Source: Bacillus sp. JCM 19058
Lineage (GTDB): Bacteria > Bacillota > Bacilli > Bacillales_H > Bacillaceae_D
Length of the DNA stretch: 6,234 nt
Reading direction: 5' to 3'
Assembly (NCBI GenBank): GCA_001310555.1
Contig: BAXO01000147.1
Span: 1-6,234 of the forward strand
The notes beneath the pieces are model-generated. The model was not told where the DNA came from. It worked only from the letters and a program-made list of their open reading frames with translations, and did no database searches. The translations under genes were made by a program, and so were the position numbers. Positions 1 through 6,234 of this stretch are shown here, piece by piece (position 1 is the stretch's first letter; every line of letters starts with the position of its first letter).

Positions 1-15
1 AATTGATTTATCCAT

Positions 16-45
16 AAAAACTGACCAAATTTGGTCAGTTTTTTT
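16..45 (-). terminator. Intrinsic terminator ending the opuA operon
   Basis: A perfect inverted repeat has 14-base arms at 16-29 and 30-43. Its core is CTGACC-AAATTT-GGTCAG, with A5 on one side and T7 on the other, so it can terminate in both directions. Read on the minus strand it ends the opuA transcript. The ATPase stop codon (TGA, 37-35) lies inside the first arm, so coding sequence and terminator overlap. Symmetry and the flanking A/T tracts are seen directly; activity is inferred. Confidence 0.88.
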
Positions 46-1261
46 CTACTAAAAGCGACGGATACTCTTTAATCTCATTGATATCTTCTGAGACCAATCC
101 TGATAATACATGGACACGTAAAATAAATCCGACTAGTTTATCGTCATCATTAACGACTGCTAGAGGGAACATCGATTCCAGCACTTTCGGAATTAAGTCA
201 TTAACATACTCATCCCTTTTAACAATCGTAATATCAGACCTCAATACTTCTTCTAACGTTTTCCTTTCCTTAATCCCTTTAATCGCATCATCAATCGTAA
301 CAATCCCTTTCACTATTCGTTTACGATCGACTACAAAGACACTCGATATCCCGTTTTCTTCCATTTCCTTGACGGCAACCTTCAATCCGTCCTTCATCGA
401 AACTAGTGCATTCGGCTTTATCATGACATGCTCAGCCTGAAAAACTTTAGAACGATCAATATCCTTAATAAATTCAGAAATATATTCGTTCGCTGGCGCT
501 CCGATGATTTCTTCCGGTGTCCCTACTTGAACAACTCGCCCGTCCTTCATGACAGCGACGCGATCTCCTAATTTAAATGCTTCATTAACATCATGTGTGA
601 TGAAAACAATGGTTTTCTGTAAACGCTCCTGAATGTCTAATAACTCTAATTGCATTTCACGGCGAATGAGCGGATCCAAGGCGCTAAACGGTTCATCCAT
701 TAGTAAAATATCCGGATCGTTTGTTAGCGCACGAGCCAAGCCGACGCGCTGTTGCATCCCACCCGACAATTCTTTCGGATATTTATCCTCATACCCTTTT
801 AAGCCAACAATTTCGATATTTTTCAAGGCAATATTACGCCGTTCTTCTTTAGAAACGTTCCGAATCTCCAGCCATATTCAACATTGGCCAAAACCGTTCG
901 ATGATTAAATAAGCCAAAATGCTGAAAGACCATCGCGATTTTTTCCTGTCTGACTTTTTTTAAGCTGCGCATGGTTGTAAGAAACAATGTCTTCATCGTC
1001 AATATAAATAGAGCCGGCTGTCGGTTTGTGCAACAGATTGAAGCACCGAATAAGTGTAGACTTTCCGCTGCCAGACAAGCCCATAATAACGAAAACCTCT
1101 CCCTTTTTAATTTCCAATGAAGCATCGTATACACCAACGGTATGATTTGTTTTCGCTAAAATTTCTTCCTTTGACGTCCCTTTTTTAATGAGAGGAATAA
1201 CAGATTTTGGCTTCGGACCGAAGATCTTTGAAACGTGTTCTAATTTCACCTTCGTTTCCAT
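35..1261 (-). pseudogene. opuAA: OpuAA-type glycine betaine ABC transporter ATPase with CBS domain, frame broken twice
   Basis: This is the cytoplasmic ATPase that drives osmoprotectant import (PotA/ProV/OpuAA family). With two repairs it reads as 408 residues, close to the roughly 418 of B. subtilis OpuAA. Visible motifs in the repaired protein are Walker A GLSGSGKST (61-69), Q-loop in MVFQHFGLF (about 113), signature LSGGMQQR (165-172), Walker B ILLMDEP (185-191), H-loop ITHD (about 223) and a C-terminal CBS-type region (about 275-395), linked in this family to osmotic or nucleotide control. The start is ATG at 1261, with a strong GGGGGGTGAG ribosome site overlapping the end of opuAB; the two genes overlap as TAATG. 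The first break is a T7 run at 955-961 where six gives QLKKVRQEKIAMVFQ. The second is a missing base near 868-873, where GGC CTG GAG restores NVEYGLEIRNV. Both repairs return exactly to frame with no other stop. Family assignment is firm. Whether the gene is truly broken is uncertain, because sequencing error would look the same. Confidence 0.9.
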
Positions 1262-2117
1262 TAGCTCACCCCCCTATGCTTTTGCAGCTTATCTGCGATT
1301 CCATTTGTAATCCGATCGATGATGATTGCTAAAAATACGATGCTTATCCCGGCCTCAAAGCCTAAGGAAATATCGATCCGATTAATAGCGACGAGTACTT
1401 GCTCGCCTAACCCTGAAGCACCAACCATAGAGGCGATAACGACCATGCGAGAGCCATCATCGTCGTTTGGTTCACCCCAGCCATTATCGTAGGTAAGGCT
1501 TGTGGTAATTGAATTTTGCTTAGCATTTGCCACCTTGAAGACCCAAAAGACTGCGCGGATTCAATGACCTCTTTATCGACTCCGCGAATAGCTAACTCGG
1601 TCAACCGAATAACCGGCGGCAATGCATAAATTAACGTGGCAAAAATGGCAGATACGTTTCCTAATCCGAAGAAAAATATGGCCGGAATTAAATATACAAA
1701 GCTCGGCATTGTTTGCATCGCATCTAATAGCGGGCGCATCACACCAGAGAATCGATTGCTGAATGCCATCCATATCCCTAAAGGTATGCCGATAATTAAA
1801 CAAATGAGCACAGCGGTTACGATAATAGCTAATGTGATCATCATCTCTTCCCATAAGCCAAATGCCCCGATCAAGAAGATGAAAAAACCATATACAACAC
1901 CAGATAGCAGTGATTTAAAATACCATCCTAGTCCAATAATGATTAAGATAAATAACCACCAAGGTAACCACATTAATGTGTCAGCAATTAAATTAATTAA
2001 GCGTGAGGAAACAAAAAATATAAAATCAAAAAATCCTTCCAGCGTCGAATCTAAAAACCCTACAAACTGATCGACGTAACGGCCTAGCTGAATGCGAATA
2101 TCAGGAAAACTCCCCAT
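1261..2117 (-). pseudogene. opuAB: OpuAB-type glycine betaine ABC transporter permease, one frameshift
   Basis: This is the membrane-spanning subunit of the osmoprotectant importer. With one repair it reads as 285 residues (B. subtilis OpuAB is about 282). The N-terminus resembles OpuAB in its aspartate/phenylalanine-rich amphipathic stretch. Hydrophobic segments follow at LMWLPWWLFILIIIGLGW, VVYGFFIFLIGAFGLW, ITLAIIVTAVLICLIIGIP and VYLIPAIFFFGLG, with more near the C-terminus. The EAA coupling loop that docks on the ATPase is visible as ESAQSFGSS...IQLP. The frame breaks at about 1448-1449: one base is missing between MMAL and MVVIASMVGASGLG, and CTC-AGC-ATG (or CTC-GGC-ATG) would restore it. 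ATG at 2117 was chosen because the following residues align with OpuAB. Its ribosome site is unusually far upstream, with a hairpin in the spacer. The stop overlaps the ATPase start by one base, which suggests translational coupling. Confidence 0.9.
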
Positions 2118-2150
2118 GGGCAGGCTGCAACGGCAGCCCTCTCACCTCTC
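2118..2150 (-). promoter_or_regulatory. opuAB ribosome binding site with a hairpin in the spacer
   Basis: The best Shine-Dalgarno is GAGGTGA, with core AGGTGA at 2147-2142. It is 24 nt from the opuAB ATG at 2117, too far for normal initiation. Between them sits a perfect 6-bp stem with a 4-base loop: GGCTGC (2138-2133), CGTT, GCAGCC (2128-2123). Folding removes 16 nt and leaves an effective spacing of 8 nt. The sequence relation is direct observation; the translational role is inferred. Confidence 0.6.
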
Positions 2151-2170
2151 TTTTCTATTTCATGTCGATT

Positions 2171-2202
2171 GAAAAAGCAGCTAAACCAAGCGGCCAGCTG
2201 CT
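2171..2202 (-). terminator. Terminator-like hairpin between opuAC and opuAB
   Basis: Seven bases after the opuAC stop, the minus strand carries AGCAGCT (2202-2196) and AGCTGCT (2182-2176), followed by a short T run. G-T wobbles and an inner CC/GG pair with tetraloop GCTT extend the stem to about 11 bp with one bulge. The U tract is only about five long, so partial termination or 3'-end protection of opuAC mRNA is more likely than full termination. That would give more binding protein than permease. Confidence 0.55.
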
Positions 2203-2208
2203 CCAAAG

Positions 2209-3204
2209 TTATTGCAAAGCATCTTTTACTTTTTGGCCCACTTCTTCAGGGACCCAGCTAGTCCAAATATCTTCATACTCGTTCATCCACCAAATTGCAG
2301 CCTCTTCAGTTGACGCATCGTTATCCTGCATATAGCTTAATGCTTCCTCTGTCAGTTCACTGCTTGTTTCATAATGGCTTAAAAACTCAACGACATCCGG
2401 TGCTTGCTCCGGCAAGTCTTTATGAACGGATACAACTACATCATTCGGAGGGAATTCCGTCCCTTTTGTTTCATTCCATATCGCTTCATCAAATTCAGCC
2501 TCTTCTAGTAATACTAAGTCGTATTTTGCAGTAACAGCTGTTGGAGACCAATAGTAGCCCACCCATGCTCTCCCTGCATTATAAGCAGCTACCAAATCAG
2601 CAACAATCGCTGAATCCGAGCCTGGCATAAAATTATTCATCGTTTCGTCTAATTCATATGTTTCGAATTTAGCATCGATGGCATCGGCAACTGCCCACCC
2701 ACTCGGTGCATTAATGATTCTCCCGCGACCTGGATCTTCCGGATCGGCAAAAACTTCAGGATATTCCTTTAAATCCTCAACAGTTCTCAAATCTGGTGCC
2801 AAAGGCTCTATATCACGTTCCGCGTCGCCTTCAATGACATACTTTGGTACATATAACCCTTGAGCATTATCGTTAAAGTTAGTCGAGACTGTTTCAATAT
2901 CTCCAGATTCGAGCGAATCCTCATACAGTTCACGAATGTTATCTGTCCAAACTTCCATATAAACGTTAATATCTCCATTACGCAACCCTTGAATCGTTGC
3001 AGAGGTTGAACCGGCGGTTACGTCTGTATTATAGCCAAAGCCTTCTTCGATGATCTTTTGAGCTATGCTATTATGGACGCGGATGCTGTCCCAACCAGCG
3101 TCAGCCAGAACTATCGTACTTATCTCTCCTTCGGTTTCCCCCTCTCCACACGCAGAAAGCATTAGTAGCGTAGAAGCGAGAAATAAAAATATAAATTTCT
3201 TCAT
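2209..3204 (-). CDS. opuAC: Glycine betaine/proline betaine ABC transporter substrate-binding lipoprotein (OpuAC/ProX-like)
   Basis: This 331-residue protein captures quaternary-ammonium osmoprotectants outside the membrane and delivers them to the permease encoded downstream. A lipoprotein signal peptide is visible: basic MKK, a hydrophobic stretch, and lipobox LSAC with the acylated cysteine at residue 19. The rest matches the OpuAC/ProX solute-binding fold. Aromatic residues suited to a cation-pi cage are at W38, W86, W170 and the YYW group at 217-219, though which of them bind ligand is inferred. At 331 residues it is nearer E. coli ProX than B. subtilis OpuAC (about 270). The mature part is very acidic, with about 67 D/E against 17 K/R. 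ATG at 3204 has AAGGGG at suitable spacing. It is the only fully intact recognisable gene here and contains no A/T run of six or more. It is first in the operon. Substrate could be betaine, choline or a related compound; sequence alone does not settle it. Confidence 0.93.
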   Translation of the reverse strand: MKKFIFLFLASTLLMLSACGEGETEGEISTIVLADAGWDSIRVHNSIAQKIIEEGFGYNTDVTAGSTSATIQGLRNGDINVYMEVWTDNIRELYEDSLESGDIETVSTNFNDNAQGLYVPKYVIEGDAERDIEPLAPDLRTVEDLKEYPEVFADPEDPGRGRIINAPSGWAVADAIDAKFETYELDETMNNFMPGSDSAIVADLVAAYNAGRAWVGYYWSPTAVTAKYDLVLLEEAEFDEAIWNETKGTEFPPNDVVVSVHKDLPEQAPDVVEFLSHYETSSELTEEALSYMQDNDASTEEAAIWWMNEYEDIWTSWVPEEVGQKVKDALQ

Positions 3205-3255
3205 AAAATTTACCCCTTTTTACATGATTTTCAAATTTTCGCAATAATAAAAAAA

Positions 3256-3284
3256 ATTAGCACTGTAATACAGGCTGGGAGCAA
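3256..3284 (-). promoter_or_regulatory. Possible sigma-A promoter for opuAC with a palindrome in the spacer
   Basis: The minus strand reads TTGCTC (3284-3279), 17 bases, then GCTAAT (3261-3256), a weak match to TTGACA-N17-TATAAT. The spacer contains the palindrome CTGTA-T-TACAG (3273-3263), a plausible operator. The predicted start site lies about 40-50 nt upstream of the opuAC ATG. Promoter boxes are poor matches, so this is tentative. Confidence 0.3.
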
Positions 3285-3327
3285 TGCTTAGTTTTTTAAA
3301 AATTATTATGACGAGGATGGAAGAAGC

Positions 3328-3426
3328 ATGAAAAAAAATCCCCATAAAACTACATTTTTCTACACGACACTATTAAGAAGTATAGCGAACGTAGTGCGTT
3401 TATTCAAATATATTATGCAACGATAA
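3328..3426 (+). CDS. Candidate 32-residue basic microprotein, function unknown
   Basis: A short plus-strand frame begins ATG AAA AAA and runs 32 codons to TAA. It has a basic N-terminus (MKKNPHK), a hydrophobic and aromatic centre (TTFFYTTLL, then IANVVRLF) and a basic end (KYIMQR). Upstream is purine-rich sequence with GAGG at 3313-3316 (11 nt spacing) and GGAAG at 3319-3323 (4 nt), so a ribosome site is possible. It is divergent from opuAC. I do not recognise a family. A frame of this length can arise by chance, so this is a candidate only. Confidence 0.3.
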   Translation: MKKNPHKTTFFYTTLLRSIANVVRLFKYIMQR

Positions 3427-3639
3427 TACAGGATAAATACGGATCACCCTATACCAGCTTTAATTAGCATAGCATTTTAGCTATATCATCAGGATTACTC
3501 TCAATCACTCCGAATGAGCCTCTTTTTCCGCACTTTCCCGCATGCTCGGTCATTGCTTGAGCTCTAATCGCCACCTTGTTGCACGATCGTTTAGCTCTCA
3601 AGTAACTAGCAGAAGTTAGATAATTAAAGGAGCAAACAT
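3427..3639. other. Gene-free stretch with a structured, more GC-rich block
   Basis: I see no credible protein gene here. A 65-codon minus-strand frame from GTG at 3661 to 3464 has no ribosome site and starts inside a terminator stem. The part from about 3480 to 3605 is visibly richer in G/C than its AT-rich flanks. It contains an imperfect hairpin: CTTGAG (3556-3561) pairs with CTCAAG (3597-3602), CTAA with TTAG, and TCG with CGA. On the minus strand the internal mismatch is AG opposite AG, which can form sheared G-A pairs. A dispersed repeat, a degenerate mobile element or a small structured RNA are all possible. Confidence 0.4.
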
Positions 3640-3675
3640 AAATAAAACGACTAGCGCTCACTAATCGTTTTATTT
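3640..3675 (-). terminator. Intrinsic terminator downstream of the siderophore-binding protein gene
   Basis: Arms 3675-3661 and 3654-3640 form a 15-bp stem with one G-U pair on the minus strand. The six-base loop is TGAGCG, and the 3' arm ends in TTTTATTT. It lies about 75 bp after the stop at 3750. On the plus strand the G-U becomes an A-C mismatch, so the minus-strand direction is favoured. It implies the iron transcript ends here, separate from opuA. Confidence 0.8.
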
Positions 3676-3749
3676 TCTATAATGTTCATTCCTATAGAGG
3701 CTCTGCTCACCGTACCTCTTCTCAACCTATTTTTTTTCTAAACCTCGTA

Positions 3750-4704
3750 TCACTCATTGCTCTTTGCCCGCTTGACAAGCATTTCAGTCATTAGGCTGAT
3801 TTGTTCTCGTATGGCGATTGGATCGTATCGATAAAAGGTATCATAATCGTTCTCGAAAAAGGTATTGTTTTTGACAGCGTCTAACTCTTGAAAAATCGAC
3901 ATTTCCTTTAGCTTCTTAAGACTTTCACCTGTTTGTTCCGGATCATAATCCGTTAGAAACATATAATCGGCTGCGTATTCAGGCAATACTTCAATCGAAA
4001 GCTGTTTCCAACCGTCACCATCCAGCACTTCCCTTTGAATGATTTCTGGGGCTTTTAAATCAAGAGCACGATAAAGTGCTTGGCCGCCTCTGCCAAAATT
4101 GGCTCCGAAAACATATAACTGATCGTTTGGCGTTAGCTCATAAATGGCGAAGGTCGTATTTTCGCTAAAAAGGCCGTCAATTTGCTTCTTACCTTCAGCT
4201 ACAATCTCGTCATATTGTATAATAAACTCTTCGGCTTCGTTGTCTCGGCCAGCTACCTCGCCGAATCGTTTAACGACCTCGTAAATATCGCTTCCCGCAT
4301 CCCATGGAATATAGAGAGTCGGAGCTATTTTCGACAATTCCTCATAATGATCATCGTACATCAAGACGATTAAATCGGGCTCCAATTCGAGAACCTTCTC
4401 TGTATTTAGCGGGGTTCCCAAATCAGCTACCCCTTTTAACTCTTCCTGTAAAAAAAGGATGGGCGAATGCGTCCGACTCCGTCCCGACGACGCTCGCACC
4501 TACAGCAAACAACTCACCCGCATAAAAATCAGTAACTATTCGTTTTGGCTCAGCCGGAATCTCAATATCACCCTTCACTGTTTCAACGACGTTTATCTGT
4601 CCTGACTGTTCCTTATTATCTTCTGTTGCTGATTCACCGCAAGCAGAGAGTACCATCACTAATGACATAGTTAATGCCCCTAAGAGGAAGCTTCTCTTCG
4701 ACAT
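3750..4704 (-). pseudogene. Iron-siderophore ABC transporter substrate-binding lipoprotein, one frameshift
   Basis: This is a surface lipoprotein that captures ferric siderophore for an ABC importer (FecB/FhuD/FeuA class, periplasmic-binding family PF01497). With one repair it reads as 317 residues. A basic MSKR start, hydrophobic stretch and lipobox LSAC give cysteine 22. Next come the family pattern IPAEPKRIV (about 49-57), NTEKVLELEPDLIV (100-113) and, near the C-terminus, GDGWKQLSIEVLPEYAADYMFL and RYDPIAIREQI. ATG at 4704 was chosen over the in-frame ATG at 4746 because GGGAG lies 7 nt before it and a proper signal peptide starts there. The break is an A7 run on the plus strand at 4450-4456; six bases would give AHPFLQEELKGVADLG, which fits the family. 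No permease or ATPase of this system is in the window. The ligand cannot be named. It lies 187 bp after the reductase gene and may share its Fur-controlled transcript, as I see no strong Fur box directly upstream. Confidence 0.88.
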
Positions 4705-4891
4705 GTTTATTCTCCCATTTCTCATAATCAAAATTAATGCGTTCAAGGATCGCGTCGCTCACTTGATTTAAAATGTCAGAATTTATCACACGGGGTTTAC
4801 TGCTATTACTTTTGAACGAGGTTTAATGGGAGCGACTGCTCTTTACCCCTAATGTTTCAAATGAGCTGGCTTTCCTCGTACACGTAGCGAG
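4705..4891 (-). other. Gap between the reductase and siderophore-binding protein genes
   Basis: I find no gene, clear terminator or convincing Fur box in this 187-bp gap. There is a half-site-like TGATTATGA close to the ribosome site and a TGATAAA stretch near 4787, both too weak to call. The lack of a terminator is compatible with read-through from the reductase gene, but a separate weak promoter cannot be excluded. The ribosome site GGGAG for the start at 4704 lies at the left edge. Confidence 0.4.
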
Positions 4892-5991
<1,100 letters not shown>

Positions 5992-5994
5992 ATT

Positions 5995-6023
5995 ATGATA
6001 ACCCTTTTTCAATCTCCTGTCTA
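5995..6023 (-). promoter_or_regulatory. Sigma-A promoter of the reductase gene
   Basis: The minus strand carries TAGACA (6023-6018), a 17-base spacer, and TATCAT (6000-5995). Each box matches consensus at five of six positions and the spacing is ideal. The Fur box follows immediately. The promoter points leftward into the reductase and possibly the siderophore-binding gene behind it. Confidence 0.75.
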
Positions 6024-6176
6024 CATACTAATTGATTCTTACTTTAAAAATTTTTCGATTATAACTTTAAGTTACTGAACAGAAAGTCCGTTAAAGTTTT
6101 AAAGGCTCTAAAGCATGGCTTCATACGAATTACCTCCCAAGTTTTCGCTAAATGCCCCGCTAGTTAGCCAATCATC

Positions 6177-6205
6177 TTGACAGTCTTAATCCGTGCTGGT
6201 ATACT
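6177..6205 (+). promoter_or_regulatory. Strong rightward sigma-A promoter leaving the window
   Basis: TTGACA (6177-6182), a 17-base spacer and TATACT (6200-6205) match consensus closely. TG two bases before the -10 also makes it an extended -10 promoter. No gene for it is inside the window, so it must serve a plus-strand gene to the right, divergent from the reductase. Confidence 0.85.
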
Positions 6206-6212
6206 CCTTAAT

Positions 6213-6227
6213 TGATAATGATTATCA
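6213..6227. promoter_or_regulatory. Perfect Fur box for the off-window rightward gene
   Basis: TGATAAT-G-ATTATCA matches the Bacillus 7-1-7 Fur consensus at every defined position. A second overlapping near-palindrome (TAATGAT-T-ATCATTA, 6216-6230) suggests room for two Fur dimers. The box starts 7 nt after the -10 and spans the likely start site. The controlled gene is probably involved in iron acquisition, but it is not visible here. Confidence 0.92.
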
Positions 6228-6234
6228 TTATTAA

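Noticed and set aside
78..440. 120-codon plus-strand frame opposite the opuAA C-terminus
   Set aside because: Antisense shadow of a real coding region; no family features.
1636..2070. 144-codon plus-strand frame opposite opuAB
   Set aside because: It is antisense to a clearly recognised permease gene, with composition typical of a mirrored membrane protein and no ribosome site support.
3464..3661. 65-codon minus-strand frame starting GTG
   Set aside because: It starts inside a terminator stem, has no ribosome site and looks unlike a normal protein (scattered Cys and basic residues). It is treated as part of a non-coding block.
4704..4746. Upstream in-frame ATG as start of the siderophore-binding protein
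   Set aside because: It would add 14 residues before the signal peptide and lacks a ribosome site, whereas ATG at 4704 has GGGAG 7 nt upstream and begins a normal lipoprotein signal.
4705..4800. Possible Fur box upstream of the siderophore-binding protein
   Set aside because: Only half-sites match the 7-1-7 consensus; the other halves have several mismatches.
6063..6098. AT-rich inverted repeat AACTTTAA ... TTAAAGTT between the two Fur promoters
   Set aside because: Eight A/T-dominated base pairs with a 20-base loop are expected by chance in AT-rich sequence, and no T tract or promoter link supports a function.

Overview
The window looks like part of the chromosome of a low-GC, Gram-positive Bacillaceae bacterium, probably a salt- or alkali-adapted one. 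The signs are sigma-A-type promoters, strong AGGAGG-like ribosome binding sites, Bacillus-type 7-1-7 Fur boxes, lipoprotein signal peptides and a YumC-like ferredoxin/flavodoxin-NADP reductase. The mature betaine-binding lipoprotein is also extremely acidic (by hand count about 67 Asp/Glu against 17 Lys/Arg). All recognisable genes lie on the minus strand, so they read from high to low coordinates.

Right part (6234 to about 3640) is an iron block. Two Fur-controlled promoters point away from each other. One (-35 at 6177-6182, -10 at 6200-6205, Fur box 6213-6227) fires rightward into a gene outside the window. The other (-35 at 6018-6023, -10 at 5995-6000, Fur box 5977-5991) fires leftward into a thioredoxin-reductase-like NAD(P)H:flavodoxin/ferredoxin reductase (5952-4892). 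Behind it is an iron-siderophore binding lipoprotein (4704-3750), followed by a clear intrinsic terminator (3640-3675). Together they suggest ferric-siderophore capture and possibly reduction.

Middle part (3639 to 3205) has no convincing gene. It holds a structured, more GC-rich block (about 3480-3605), a candidate 32-residue plus-strand microprotein (3328-3426) and a possible promoter with a palindrome in its spacer.

Left part (3204 to 16) is an OpuA/ProU-type quaternary-ammonium osmoprotectant importer in the order binding lipoprotein, permease, ATPase, ending in a terminator whose stem contains the ATPase stop codon. This order is the reverse of Bacillus subtilis opuAA-AB-AC. The opuAC-opuAB gap carries two RNA hairpins: a terminator-like one just after the opuAC stop, and one lying exactly between the opuAB Shine-Dalgarno and its ATG.

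The most striking property is how the reading frames break. Only opuAC is intact. The ATPase, permease, siderophore-binding protein and reductase each need one to six indel corrections. Most breaks are at A/T runs of 7 (once 8) where the protein family calls for 6; three others are single missing bases that can be restored by a G/C next to an existing G/C. No substitution-type stop codons are needed and key motifs survive. The simplest reading is uncorrected homopolymer sequencing error, with mutator-type slippage or very recent decay as alternatives.
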